From Streptomyces diastatochromogenes (GTDB taxonomy: Bacteria; Actinomycetota; Actinomycetes; Streptomycetales; Streptomycetaceae), in NCBI GenBank assembly GCA_026913215.1, contig JAPTYK010000007.1, positions 248,001-312,000 on the forward strand: a DNA stretch of 64,000 bases, given 5' to 3'. Every line of letters starts with the position of its first letter. Positions within the stretch are counted from its first letter, which is position 1. A program made the position numbers and the translations under genes. The notes under the pieces were generated by a model, which was not told the origin of the DNA, ran no database searches, and saw only the letters and a program-made list of their open reading frames with translations. This document shows, one piece after another, positions 25,963-33,571 of the stretch.

Positions 25963-26295
25963 ATGTTGCAGGTCACCGCTACAGTCACGATGACCGATGT
26001 CACGCGGTACATGATCGTTTCCGGCGCTCCCGCGTACGTGGTGATGGACGGCGCCGACGTGGCGTACATCCTCGACCCGGAGGCGGTGGTCATCGAGTAC
26101 CGCAAACGGCCGGACGAGGCGGCCTACACGCCGTTCAAGGCCACCGTGACCGGCTATCGCCTCGGCCCGGAAGGCCGCATCGGTGACGAGCGGGCCTCCG
26201 GCTGGCAGATGCTGGGAACCTCTGAACCCGACGAGACTCCGCAGTGGCTGCGAGACCTGGCAGAGCGGCACAGGCCCAGGAACAGCGACCTCTAG
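25963..26295 (+). CDS. Hypothetical strand-rich protein
   Basis: The ATG at 25963 follows GAGGGAG; product 110 residues. The first 75 residues alternate short strands (MLQVTATVTMTDVTRYMIV, AYVVMDGADVAYIL, AVVIEYRK, KATVTGYRLG), suggesting a small beta-barrel or sandwich, and the C-terminus is a helix (TPQWLRDLAERHRP). No known domain. It has no promoter copy of its own and sits just after a strong terminator, so its transcription is unclear. Confidence 0.68.
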   Translation: MLQVTATVTMTDVTRYMIVSGAPAYVVMDGADVAYILDPEAVVIEYRKRPDEAAYTPFKATVTGYRLGPEGRIGDERASGWQMLGTSEPDETPQWLRDLAERHRPRNSDL

Positions 26296-26326
26296 ACGTG
26301 GGAAGGCCGCATGGCACCGCTCGGCG

Positions 26327-26647
26327 TCAGTCCGCCCACACGATGCGGAGGATGATCACGAAACGCTGCTTGGCCTGCGCATTCCGCTCCGGATCATGGA
26401 CCTGGTAGGGGATCACCAAGGAGCCCTCCGCCGCCACCCGGTCCCACTCAGGCCGGCTTGGTGAACGAGTCGACCCTGCCTTATACGGATCGGCGATGAT
26501 CCGTCGGATCATCGCGTCGACGGCATCCTGCGGCGTCGGGGCAGCCGGGTGACTGGTCAGCTCCTCGTACTGGGCGCGGGCCTGCTTGGACGGGGCCCAC
26601 GGCCACGTTCCCGGCGGCTGTGAAGAACGGCCGTCGTTCTCGCTCAC
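26327..26647 (-). CDS. Toxin-like protein of a candidate TA pair
   Basis: The GTG at 26647 overlaps the stop of the upstream gene (GTGA), fixing the start; product 106 residues. It has TWPWAPSKQARAQYEEL, DAVDAMIRRIIADPY, and a strand-rich end (SLVIPYQVHDPER, RFVIILRIVWAD). The short helix-helix-sheet outline and the coupling to a small acidic upstream protein resemble RelE/ParE-type toxins of type II systems, but no diagnostic catalytic residue was identified. It is on the opposite strand to its neighbours and probably forms an independent operon. Confidence 0.5.
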   Translation of the reverse strand: MSENDGRSSQPPGTWPWAPSKQARAQYEELTSHPAAPTPQDAVDAMIRRIIADPYKAGSTRSPSRPEWDRVAAEGSLVIPYQVHDPERNAQAKQRFVIILRIVWAD

Positions 26648-26914
26648 TGGCCACTCGCCAGCGACCACGGCTCCGCGAGGTCCAGGTCGCCAGCCATGCC
26701 GGCGTCGCTGTCCGAATCCAGCTGCGCATCACGAGCGGTCACCGCCCGAGCCCACCACTTGTCCCTGAAGGCAGCGACGCGCGTGAGGTCCTCCAGGTCG
26801 AGGCCGTCGCGTTCGGTCTCGAACGCCGCCACCTGGTCGGCAGGCAGAGCCTCCGGATTCCGCGCAGCGTCTTGCGGGGTGCCGCGGTGCCGGCTCTACA
26901 GGCTGCGCAGTCAT
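26644..26914 (-). pseudogene. Antitoxin-like gene with a frameshift near 26880
   Basis: An ATG at 26914 with GGAGGG upstream starts MTAQPVEPAPR, then the frame becomes Cys/Arg-rich. Removing one base in the GGGGTGCCG region (about 26877-26885) joins it to TPQDAARNPEALPADQVAAF and on through FRDKWWARAVTARDAQL, a small acidic helical protein ending at 26644 with GTGA overlap into the toxin-like gene. Without the correction only the GTG at 26832 would be usable, and it lacks a ribosome-binding site. Role as antitoxin is inferred from order, size, charge and coupling. Confidence 0.45.
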
Positions 26915-27027
26915 GGAGACCCTCCTTGTCCGGGCGGTGGATCGGTTCGCTCCCCGCCAGCAGGCGCGCCTTCGAGGATATGGCCCGCTGGCCCACCCCT
27001 TCCAGCGAACGCCACCAGCCGCCCGAA

Positions 27028-27068
27028 TTCGCCAGCTTTCCGAGGATGCGCCCTCTGACGTCTAGCTT
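27028..27068 (+). promoter_or_regulatory. Shared bipartite promoter, copy 16
   Basis: TTCGCC at 27028 and TAGCTT at 27063 (35 nt), 54 nt before the ATG of the 27122 gene and divergent from the TA-like operon. Confidence 0.6.
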
Positions 27069-27121
27069 CGGTGGCGTCAACCCCGACCAGCCCCACCGAC
27101 CACCAGGAGCACGCCACCCGC

Positions 27122-27370
27122 ATGACCCTCACGATCTACGCCCCCGCCCTCCCCTGCGGCCGGTTTCCCGCTCAGTGCACGAACGACGGCACCACCGAGC
27201 ACGCCGCCCACGACTGGAATCTTCCCGGTGCCACCCACGCCGGGTGGCACTGCTACGGCTACAGCACTACCCCCAGCGGCACTCGTGTCGGCTGGGCCGG
27301 CGGCACCGAGGAACCCGGCGACGCCATGGACCTTTGCCAGAACAACCCCGCCACGCCTGCCGCCAGCTGA
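27122..27370 (+). CDS. Small hypothetical protein
   Basis: The ATG at 27122 follows CCAGGAGC; product 82 residues. It holds four Cys (PCGRFPAQC, WHCYGY, DLCQ) and several His, and its second half is Gly/Thr-rich. A structural metal site is possible. No known domain. It is first in a likely two-gene operon with the 27400 gene, under promoter copy 16. Confidence 0.65.
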   Translation: MTLTIYAPALPCGRFPAQCTNDGTTEHAAHDWNLPGATHAGWHCYGYSTTPSGTRVGWAGGTEEPGDAMDLCQNNPATPAAS

Positions 27371-27399
27371 CGCGGGAGCCCACTACGGGAAGGGAGCTC

Positions 27400-27636
27400 A
27401 TGAACGCACTGACCGGCGACGCCCTCCTCGTCCTCGCCTCTGCCACCCATGTCACCGAGCTGGAAGACACCTCCGCGCAGGACGCGTACATCCAAGACCG
27501 CCTTGGTCTGCCGACCGCCACGTACTGGAGCGTCCTCCAGGACGTGCTGGACGACCCTTCGGCCACGCACCATGCCCCGGCAACGATCACAGCCCTGCGG
27601 GAACGGCACGGACGACACGCGTACCCCACCCCGTGA
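27400..27636 (+). CDS. DUF3263-like helical protein
   Basis: The ATG at 27400 follows GGGAAGGGAG. The 78-residue product carries DAYIQDRLGLPTATYWSVLQ, which matches the actinobacterial DUF3263 pattern (acidic helix, I-x-x-R-x-G-(M/L)-x-x-x-x-Y-(W/Y)-x-x-L), a helix-turn-helix-like motif of unknown role. The C-terminus (ITALRERHGRHAYPTP) is basic. It follows the 27122 gene by 29 nt, so it is probably co-transcribed. DNA binding is plausible but inferred. Confidence 0.65.
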   Translation: MNALTGDALLVLASATHVTELEDTSAQDAYIQDRLGLPTATYWSVLQDVLDDPSATHHAPATITALRERHGRHAYPTP

Positions 27637-27637
27637 C

Positions 27638-27683
27638 GACCGTGCTGGTCGTCTGCCTCGCGAAGCAGACCACCAGCACGGTC
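27638..27683 (+). terminator. Two-tier hairpin terminator
   Basis: Outer stem GACCGTGCTGGT with its complement and inner stem GTCTGC/GCAGAC, beginning 1 nt after the stop of the 27400 gene. Confidence 0.75.
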
Positions 27684-27760
27684 CGCCGCTGCTGACCGGT
27701 TCGCTTCGCAGCATGTCGCTGAGGCACCAGGCAGGACCCCGCCGACCGGAGCGTCCCTGA

Positions 27761-27801
27761 TTCGCGTGGGGGCGCTCCCTGAAAGCGGCTGCTCCTAACC
27801 T
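27761..27801 (+). promoter_or_regulatory. Shared bipartite promoter, copy 17
   Basis: TTCGCG at 27761 and TAACCT at 27796 (35 nt), 40 nt before the start of the 27841 gene. Confidence 0.6.
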
Positions 27802-27840
27802 CGCCGACGTCCGTTTGCCCAGAGGGAAAGGCCTTCTCGG

Positions 27841-28104
27841 TTGAACACCATCACCTCCGCAGCATCCTCTGCCGATCCCGTCACTGTCCGCCTCATCCAC
27901 GCCTCAGGGCAGTGGAGCTTGGAGATCTACGACGATCAGCGCACCCGCTTCCCCGTCCGCAGCAGGGACGAGGCTTCGCCCGAGCCACCGACCGACACGG
28001 CAGCGACGCTGCTGCTGAACACACACAGCGTGCTGGTCCCCGACGGCGCCGTCTGGGCGCACCGGGCACCAGGCATCTTGGAGGTCCGCGCGCGCCGGAT
28101 CTGA
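27841..28104 (+). CDS. Small hypothetical protein with TTG start
   Basis: The only start that fits the AGAGGGAAAGG ribosome-binding site is TTG at 27841; product 87 residues. Strands (VTVRLIHASGQWSLEIYD) are followed by a Pro/Glu-rich loop and further strands (SVLVPDGAVWAHRAPGIL). No known domain or metal site. It is transcribed alone between promoter copy 17 and the 28115 hairpin. Confidence 0.65.
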   Translation: MNTITSAASSADPVTVRLIHASGQWSLEIYDDQRTRFPVRSRDEASPEPPTDTAATLLLNTHSVLVPDGAVWAHRAPGILEVRARRI

Positions 28105-28114
28105 AGCGAGCCCG

Positions 28115-28149
28115 CCCAGGGAGCCCTGGCAGAAGCCGGGCTCCCTGGG
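28115..28149 (+). terminator. 12-bp hairpin terminator
   Basis: CCCAGGGAGCCC and its complement; the flanking GCGAG/CTCGC can extend the stem. It starts 11 nt after the preceding stop. Confidence 0.7.
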
Positions 28150-28263
28150 CTCGCAGGTGCTGCCCGTTTCGCCGACCGCGGCACCTGTCCGGGCCTTCCC
28201 CAAGCTGAAGGAGCGGGCGGCACCCGGGCCCTATGCGGATCCGCCTGCCCGTGCGGCGCCGGA

Positions 28264-28303
28264 TTCGCCGCAGCTGCCACCGCAGGGTGCCCTCTGGTCA
28301 GCT
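28264..28303 (+). promoter_or_regulatory. Degenerate bipartite promoter upstream of 28346
   Basis: TTCGCC at 28264 with TCAGCT at 28298 (34 nt). The -10 lacks the A of TANNNT, so this is a weaker relative of the shared element. Confidence 0.4.
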
Positions 28304-28345
28304 CTGGCCACAGAACAGCCCTCCCCGCATCGGAAGAAGCCTTCG

Positions 28346-29512
28346 ATGAGTACAGCCGCACCAGCAGCCGTCCCGCCCATGCCCGCATCAGTCACGCCGG
28401 CTGCCGAGCTCGACGACACGTCCATCACGGACGAGATCGCTGCTCTCCTCCAGTGGGACCGACGGCACCTCCTGGCCACCGGTGAAGGACCCCACATACC
28501 CCGCGGTGAACCGAGCCGCATCGCCGTCTGCGCTCTCGTCGGTCGCCTCAGGGAGCTCGAGCGAGTTCGGAAGCAGCGCGCGGACGACGCCGCGCGGACG
28601 GCGTTCCAGAACCAGGAGATCCAGCGCAAGGCTGACAACCAGGCCCGTGCGAAGTTCGGGCCGCTCATCCGCAGCAGCAACGGCTCCTACACGTACGTGG
28701 TATCAGCGGACGGCCTCGGTGAGCTCGGCACCGTCAGCCGACGCGGCGGCGGCAGAAAGTGGCAGTACCAGCGGGCGGGCACCGGTTCTTCCGGCCCGGA
28801 GTACGACACACGCCGCGAAGCCGCCGGAGACCTCGTGTGGCTCGGAGACCTTGCCGCTGAATCCGCGGCACGTCAGCAACAGCAGGACGCCGCCCGCACT
28901 GCAGTGCCCGACGGATGGACATGGGGCGACTGGGACGATCTCGGCGAGGACGACACCATCCGTACCCCGATGTACGGCCGGGCCGAAGACGGAACGCTGT
29001 ACCCGCGAGCGTGGCGCCCGGCCGCGGAGGTGCTGGCCGTTGCCCGGCTGGGCAACGGCTGCGTGGTCGTATCCCTGGCCGGCCCCGGGGGCTCGTACGC
29101 CGATCCGCTGTTCGTCAGCAGCCAGGACATGAAGGACGTCGGATTCCTCTGGCCCACCGGCCGGGTGCGGCCGACGCCGCGGCCTTACCGCCACAAGCTC
29201 CGGATCCGGATGGCCGACATCGCCGACGACATCGCGACTGTCCAGCGCCGGCTCGGCCCTACGCCCGAGATTCGGAGCCTGGTGGAGTTGGTCGGCCGGC
29301 TGGAGCGGGCACGGACGCCCGACCTTTTCGCCGACCTTCGGCGGGTGGAGGCGGGCACTGCGAAGCTCCGGGCACAGGTCAGCGACCACGAACAGTCCTA
29401 CGAGGTCCAAAGGATCAAGAGCTGGGCGGTAGCCGCCCACATCAAGGCTCAACAGGCCCTCGCAGCGTTCTCCGCAGACCCGGACTTTGCATCGGCGGTG
29501 CCGACCGCCTGA
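28346..29512 (+). CDS. Hypothetical coiled-coil-containing protein
   Basis: The ATG at 28346 follows CGGAAGAAG; product 388 residues. Helical N-terminal half (RLRELERVRKQRADDAAR, QNQEIQRKADNQARAKFG), then a strand-rich centre (SYTYVVSADGLGELG, NGCVVVSLAGPGGSY, ADPLFVSSQDMKDVGF), then a helical C-terminal third (ADIADDIATVQRRLG, LVELVGRLERARTPDLFAD). No catalytic motif was found and the family is unknown. An earlier start at 28157 would run through the promoter and is rejected. The 29541 gene follows by 28 nt and is likely co-transcribed. Confidence 0.7.
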   Translation: MSTAAPAAVPPMPASVTPAAELDDTSITDEIAALLQWDRRHLLATGEGPHIPRGEPSRIAVCALVGRLRELERVRKQRADDAARTAFQNQEIQRKADNQARAKFGPLIRSSNGSYTYVVSADGLGELGTVSRRGGGRKWQYQRAGTGSSGPEYDTRREAAGDLVWLGDLAAESAARQQQQDAARTAVPDGWTWGDWDDLGEDDTIRTPMYGRAEDGTLYPRAWRPAAEVLAVARLGNGCVVVSLAGPGGSYADPLFVSSQDMKDVGFLWPTGRVRPTPRPYRHKLRIRMADIADDIATVQRRLGPTPEIRSLVELVGRLERARTPDLFADLRRVEAGTAKLRAQVSDHEQSYEVQRIKSWAVAAHIKAQQALAAFSADPDFASAVPTA

Positions 29513-29540
29513 CTGCCGGAATCCCCGAAAGGTGACTTTC

Positions 29541-29831
29541 ATGCGCTCGAAGCTCGGGCTTCTCCTCGCTCTCGGCCTCCTGGCCATCGCCTTCCCCAAC
29601 GCGACGATGCTGCTCTTCGAGACTCTGTGCATGATCGTCAGTGCTGTGATGATCACGGTCGCGTGGGTGACCGCACACCTGTCGCTCGTGTGCTTCGTCG
29701 GCTCCGTGAGCGTGCTCCTCTACTTCTTCCCCGGCACCTTCCGGCGGGCCGCCCAGTGGCTGGGACGAGCCCTGGCCGATGCCGTGCGCACCGTGTTTCC
29801 CCAGCAGACGCAGAGCCCCACCGCCCGATGA
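29541..29831 (+). CDS. Small membrane protein, paralog of the 25595 product
   Basis: The ATG at 29541 follows GAAAGGTGAC; product 96 residues. Its layout matches the 25595 protein: basic start (MRSKL), long hydrophobic span (GLLLALGLLAIAFPNATML, LFETLCMIVSAVMITVAWV), second span (LVCFVGSVSVLLYFFP), and an amphipathic C-terminal helix with RRAAQWLGRALADAVRTVFP, close to the paralog's RATRWLARAIADSVAAVMP. The role is unknown. Two copies within 4 kb indicate duplication within this block. Confidence 0.75.
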   Translation: MRSKLGLLLALGLLAIAFPNATMLLFETLCMIVSAVMITVAWVTAHLSLVCFVGSVSVLLYFFPGTFRRAAQWLGRALADAVRTVFPQQTQSPTAR

Positions 29832-29893
29832 AGAGGCCGCGCGGCCGTCGCACTGACGGCCGCGCGGCTGCCGACGCCAGAAAGCCCTCTACC

Positions 29894-30538
29894 GTGAGCA
29901 CCGACCACCCACCCCGACAGACGCTCAAGTCCGCCGCGCTCGCGGCTGCCGCCCGAGGCTGGCGGGTATTCCCACTCCGGCCCGGCACCACCACGCCCGC
30001 TGTCCAGAACTGGCAGCAGAAGGCGACCTCCGACACCCACAAGATCAACGCTGCCTGGGACCACGGGCCGTACAACGTCGGACTCGCTCCCTGCCCGTCC
30101 GGCCTCCTCGTCCTCGACCTGGTGCCGGCCAACGGGGAACTCCCGCCGCTGCGTCACCGCTCCCCGGGTATCCAGGACGGCGCGGACATCCTGGCCGACC
30201 TGACCGACAAAGAGGGAGCGCGGTTCCCCGTCGAGACGTTCTCGGTACTCACGCCCGGACGCGGCCTCCAGCTGTACTTCACCCATCCCCACGGCCGCTG
30301 CCCCCAAGCCAGCCTGGGAGCAGACAGCCCGCTGGGCTGGCACGTCGCGATCCGGTCGGCGGACTCGTTCGTTCCTCTGCCGGTCAGCACCACCGCCGAA
30401 GGCGCCTACGAGATCGCCCATCCCGGGCGGGTCAGTGCCTGGCCCGACTACCTGACCCGGAAACTCCCCACCGCTGCCTCGTCCCGTACGTGCCCCGGAC
30501 GAGCCGCCACGCAGCAGGAAGCTCTACCTATCGGCTGA
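29894..30538 (+). CDS. Small Prim-Pol-like protein, probably catalytically altered
   Basis: The GTG at 29894 gives 214 residues. The start matches the N-terminal domain of bifunctional DNA primase/polymerases: AALAAAARGWRVFPLRPG, then NVGLAPCPSGLLVLDL. The family's metal-binding D-x-D, normally in this last strand, reads DLV (D75, V77), and the later GxD-x-R/PPS block reads GWHVAIRS...LPVS. Activity is therefore doubtful. No helicase or Rep domain is attached. It may be a regulator or a decayed replication accessory. It follows the membrane gene with a 62-nt gap. Confidence 0.65.
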   Translation: MSTDHPPRQTLKSAALAAAARGWRVFPLRPGTTTPAVQNWQQKATSDTHKINAAWDHGPYNVGLAPCPSGLLVLDLVPANGELPPLRHRSPGIQDGADILADLTDKEGARFPVETFSVLTPGRGLQLYFTHPHGRCPQASLGADSPLGWHVAIRSADSFVPLPVSTTAEGAYEIAHPGRVSAWPDYLTRKLPTAASSRTCPGRAATQQEALPIG

Positions 30539-30562
30539 TCAGGCACATCCTCCGGTCTCCCC

Positions 30563-30588
30563 GGCCCCGGCAGGTGTCTGCCGGGGCC
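30563..30588 (+). terminator. 11-bp hairpin terminator with CTTCTT tail
   Basis: GGCCCCGGCAG and its complement with loop GTGT, then CTTCTTG, after the Prim-Pol-like gene. Confidence 0.8.
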
Positions 30589-30706
30589 CTTCTTGTGCCT
30601 ACAGCCACCTGAGCCGCCCTGTCCGGCGTCCCACCCGTGAGCGCACACCGCTATGGCGGCCCAACGGGCTGGTTACGACCGCCTCCTGGCCTGTCGGGCA
30701 GTCAAA

Positions 30707-30747
30707 TTCGCCGGACCTCTCGACCTCGCCGGCGCTCTGCGTAGCTT
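30707..30747 (+). promoter_or_regulatory. Shared bipartite promoter, copy 18
   Basis: TTCGCC at 30707 and TAGCTT at 30742 (35 nt), 46 nt before the ATG of the 30793 gene. Confidence 0.65.
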
Positions 30748-30792
30748 CCGGTCGGCACCCCGCGACCCACCCCGACAGAGAAGGCGACCGCC

Positions 30793-31335
30793 ATGGACAC
30801 CGACCCGGCAGCAGACGACCACCACGCGGAGACCCGGCAGGCGCTGCGCCGGTGCGGAGACGCCATCGGACTCGAGGCAGCCCGCCAGAACCTTCCGGCA
30901 GACCTGTACGTCGCCTTGTTCGGACGCATGCAGGAAGGGCTGCTGCGCGGCATGGTCCACCAGCTCGGAGACGGCGAGCACACCCTCAAGGTCTTCACCG
31001 ACCTCCCGGGCGACACCCTCGTCATCACCGCACCGACACCCGATCACGACCGTCATCTCGGCCCGGACCTGGCCCGCGCGGCGTTCCTCCTCCTCGCAGC
31101 CCACGGCCCGAGCCACTCGGCAGGCATCACCGCCTGCACCGTCCACGCGGACGGACACAGCACCCTCCAGGGATGGGTCGTCCTGGACGGCGTCCCGAAG
31201 CCGCTGTCGGCCGACGTACTGCAGACCCTGTGCTCCGTGGGAGGGCAGCTCACCGAAGGCTCGGCGACCGGCGGCCGGATCGACTACGTCAACGCCTTCA
31301 CGCCGGTCCCCCTGCCCGCAAAGAAGGGGGCCTGA
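30793..31335 (+). CDS. Hypothetical protein
   Basis: The ATG at 30793 follows GAAGGCGACC; product 180 residues. It is mostly helical (ETRQALRRCGDAIGLEAARQ, RMQEGLLRGMVHQL) with strands in the middle (EHTLKVFTDL, DTLVITAPTPD, GITACTVHADG). No recognised domain. It is followed directly by the Cys-rich mini-gene (1-nt gap) and then the zinc-finger-like 31493 gene, so these form a three-gene operon under promoter copy 18. Confidence 0.72.
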   Translation: MDTDPAADDHHAETRQALRRCGDAIGLEAARQNLPADLYVALFGRMQEGLLRGMVHQLGDGEHTLKVFTDLPGDTLVITAPTPDHDRHLGPDLARAAFLLLAAHGPSHSAGITACTVHADGHSTLQGWVVLDGVPKPLSADVLQTLCSVGGQLTEGSATGGRIDYVNAFTPVPLPAKKGA

Positions 31336-31491
31336 GTGCCTCCCTGCGGCTTCACCCCGCATTGCGGCGACTGCGGGGAAACCGACATCACCCTCAACAG
31401 CAATGGCAGGACGACCTGCTGCGACGCCCCCATATGCGAAGGCGCCTCTGACGCCGCCTACCGCAACGACCGGACCACAAGGAAGAACTGA
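31336..31491 (+). CDS. 51-residue Cys-rich protein
   Basis: A GTG start directly after the preceding TGA. The product begins VPPCGFTPHCGDCGETDITL and later has TTCCDAPICEG, seven Cys in 34 residues with CxxC spacing, a zinc-finger-like arrangement. The last residues are polar (AYRNDRTTRKN). Its stop lies 1 nt before the ATG of the 31493 gene. Its size and position between two coupled genes argue for a real gene. Confidence 0.55.
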   Translation: MPPCGFTPHCGDCGETDITLNSNGRTTCCDAPICEGASDAAYRNDRTTRKN

Positions 31492-31492
31492 C

Positions 31493-32311
31493 ATGCCCGC
31501 CCGCTCCAACGACAACGGCAGGTGCACGGAGCCGCGAAGTGTTCACGCTCCCACGCTCACAGCCGACGCCCGGCTTCTCGTGAAGGGCCGTCACCGCGCC
31601 GGCATCAAGCCCGTGCACGCCGACGGAGAGCCTTGTCCTCACCGGAAGGGCGAGGACTGCCCCGGACGTGAGTACCGGGCCCAGTGCAAGAACGCGGGAT
31701 GCCACTTCGACAAGCAGTTGGATGCCCGCGTCCAGCTCGAGTTCGTGCGTGACACCAGCGCCTGCCCGACGCTCCCCTCCTTGGCTGACACGGACGCCGC
31801 CGGCGCCGCGAACGAAGAGGACGGCGCAGAACCGGTCGACGAGAAGCCACAGCAGGCGGCGCCACAACTTCCGCTGCAACCGCAGATCCGTAAGACCGGG
31901 CCCGCATCCCAGCCCTACCGACTCACCTGCCCCGAGCAGGGCTGTGGCCGTCTTGGTGACTACGCCACCCGGCGGATGGCATCGGATGCCTTCGGAGAGC
32001 ACGTCGACCTCGTACATCCTGCACTCACCCCGCTGGACCTGATCCGCAGCGTCGTACAGCTTGAGGGAGACGGCGACGGCCGGTGGACTGTGGGCGACCT
32101 GTCCGGTCACCGCTATACGGTGCGGCGCATCGGCGAGAACACCTTCCGGGTCGACGTGGACGGTCGGGCGGTCACCGTCGTGGACCCCCTGGCGACCCTG
32201 GAGCGGGCCCGGCTCTGTATCGCTCAGCTCGCCCGAATCGTCCACGGCCCCCGAGCGGAAGCCGCCCGCATCCAGCTTCTGCGTGAGGAAAGGGCAGCGG
32301 CGCCCAGTTAG
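31493..32311 (+). CDS. Hypothetical protein with two Cys/His clusters
   Basis: The ATG at 31493 gives 272 residues. Cluster one is CPHRKGEDCPGREYRAQC with a further Cys and His (NAGCHFD). Cluster two is CPEQGCGRLGDY followed by H-x5-H (EHVDLVH), which looks like a C2H2-type zinc finger. Between them is a Pro/Gln-rich linker. The C-terminus is a beta-rich domain (RWTVGDLSGHRYTVRRIG, TFRVDVDGRAVTVVDP) and a helix. A nucleic-acid-binding role is plausible. It ends the operon begun at 30793. Confidence 0.68.
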   Translation: MPARSNDNGRCTEPRSVHAPTLTADARLLVKGRHRAGIKPVHADGEPCPHRKGEDCPGREYRAQCKNAGCHFDKQLDARVQLEFVRDTSACPTLPSLADTDAAGAANEEDGAEPVDEKPQQAAPQLPLQPQIRKTGPASQPYRLTCPEQGCGRLGDYATRRMASDAFGEHVDLVHPALTPLDLIRSVVQLEGDGDGRWTVGDLSGHRYTVRRIGENTFRVDVDGRAVTVVDPLATLERARLCIAQLARIVHGPRAEAARIQLLREERAAAPS

Positions 32312-32331
32312 CAGCAGCCGGCTGCTCGGGA

Positions 32332-32372
32332 TTCGCGCGCGCTCTGTAGGCACCCAGCCTCCGGCATACGTT
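32332..32372 (+). promoter_or_regulatory. Shared bipartite promoter, copy 19
   Basis: TTCGCGCGCG at 32332 and TACGTT at 32367 (35 nt), 75 nt before the ATG of the 32447 gene. It is the last copy seen in the window. Confidence 0.6.
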
Positions 32373-32446
32373 CCCCGGCGTCACCACAGACCGGCACCGA
32401 GCGCCGAGCGGGCGCCGTCCCCAACGACCGAGAGAAGACCACATCC

Positions 32447-32719
32447 ATGCGCACGATCGACACCAGCGACGAACTCCTCACCAGCCGCCTGCGCGAACGG
32501 CTCACCGACGTCCGCTACTACGGCCTCGACAACGAGTACGCCGGAAAGGCGGTGCTCTCGGGCACGGCCTGGAAGGCTCTGGACGAGCCCGGCGCGCGCC
32601 TCGTGGAAGTGAACGCGCTGCTCGGCATCTACAAGATCATCCTCGACGACCACCGCTGGTATCAGCTTCGTCCCGCTGTCGAGTTCGAGCCTCTGCCGCC
32701 GGTCGTCCAGGCCGCCTGA
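32447..32719 (+). CDS. Small hypothetical protein
   Basis: The ATG at 32447 follows GAGAGAAGACC; product 90 residues. It contains RYYGLDNEYAGKAVLSG and a hydrophobic C-terminal half (RLVEVNALLGIYKIILDDHR). No recognised domain. It begins a run of closely packed genes (32779 mini-gene, 32886 gene), so it may head an operon under promoter copy 19. Confidence 0.68.
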   Translation: MRTIDTSDELLTSRLRERLTDVRYYGLDNEYAGKAVLSGTAWKALDEPGARLVEVNALLGIYKIILDDHRWYQLRPAVEFEPLPPVVQAA

Positions 32720-32778
32720 TCCACGCCGGGCGGGCCCGCGCCTACGCGCGGGCCCGCCGAGGAGAAAGCCCCACACCC

Positions 32779-32886
32779 ATGAGCCTCGTTGCCCTCGCCG
32801 CCATGACGGTCACAGCCCTGATCGGCATCGTGGCTGTCGCCTACGCCGTCAGCCCCACCCGGCACACCGGCCTGGACAGACGCTGA
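32779..32886 (+). CDS. 35-residue membrane mini-protein
   Basis: The ATG at 32779 follows GGAGAAAG. The product is MSLVALAAMTVTALIGIVAV, a single transmembrane helix, then a short polar tail ending in RHTGLDRR. Its TGA overlaps the ATG of the next gene (TGATG), implying coupled translation. Too small for family assignment. Confidence 0.6.
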   Translation: MSLVALAAMTVTALIGIVAVAYAVSPTRHTGLDRR

Positions 32887-33386
32887 TGCCCACTCCGCCC
32901 CGCCGTCGCATCGTGATCATCAGCTGCGGTTCCCATAAGACCCAGCCCGCCGGCAACCTGCAAGAAGTGCCGGCCGGGAAGCTCTACATCGGGCACTACC
33001 ACCGTTCGCTGCGCGCTGCCGCAGAAGCACTCACCAGCAGCCCCTCGCAGATCCTGATCGCCTCAGCGTTGCACGGGCTCGTCACGGTCAGCCAGCCCCT
33101 CGTCCCATACGAAATGACGATCGATCACCCTTCCTCGGTGACCAGCGACCACCTCCGCCAGCAGGCCACCACGTTCGGCCTGCACAGCGCAGAGGTCATC
33201 TTCCTCGGCAGCAAGCGCTACGCCCACAGACTCCTTCCCGCGATCCCGCAGTGCCTGCGGCCGCTCACCGGCGGCATGGGAACCCAGCGCGGACAGTGCC
33301 GGGCGGTAGCCGAACAACCGGAGCTTCAGCGCCAGTGGTGGGAGGAAGCCGCAGCTCTCCTGCGCGATCACCGTCGTACGGGCTGA
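32886..33386 (+). CDS. DUF6884-like protein
   Basis: The ATG at 32886 overlaps the preceding stop; product 166 residues. It has RIVIISCGSHKTQPAGN, GKLYIGHYHRSLRAAAEALT and ILIASALHGLV followed by PYE, the ordered motifs of DUF6884 proteins, an alpha/beta family related in outline to deazapurine/TGT-associated and YaaA-like domains. Its biochemical role is unknown. It is translated with the membrane mini-protein upstream and is followed 86 nt later by the DUF2637 pair. Confidence 0.7.
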   Translation: MPTPPRRRIVIISCGSHKTQPAGNLQEVPAGKLYIGHYHRSLRAAAEALTSSPSQILIASALHGLVTVSQPLVPYEMTIDHPSSVTSDHLRQQATTFGLHSAEVIFLGSKRYAHRLLPAIPQCLRPLTGGMGTQRGQCRAVAEQPELQRQWWEEAAALLRDHRRTG

Positions 33387-33472
33387 CCACACGGACCCCG
33401 ACCGGCCGGAGAGAACCCTGCCGCGCGCTGGCTCCACGGGAGGTGTCCGCTTCGCTTCCTACCGTGCGCCGC

Positions 33473-33571
33473 ATGACCACCCGTACTGATCACCGCGGCG
33501 ATCTCGGCACCTGCGGCCTTACCCCATGCGAGACAGCCAGGGCCACAGAACCGTTGGGAGTCCGCCAGTGA
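33473..33571 (+). CDS. 32-residue leader-like protein coupled to the DUF2637 gene
   Basis: The ATG at 33473 begins MTTRTDHRGDLGTCGLTPCE; its stop overlaps the GTG of the 33568 gene (GTGA). A TACCGT -10-like box lies 13 nt upstream at 33460, without a TTCGC partner at 34-35 nt. Small genes placed this way are common before DUF2637/Spd-type genes in Streptomyces plasmids. Confidence 0.5.
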   Translation: MTTRTDHRGDLGTCGLTPCETARATEPLGVRQ

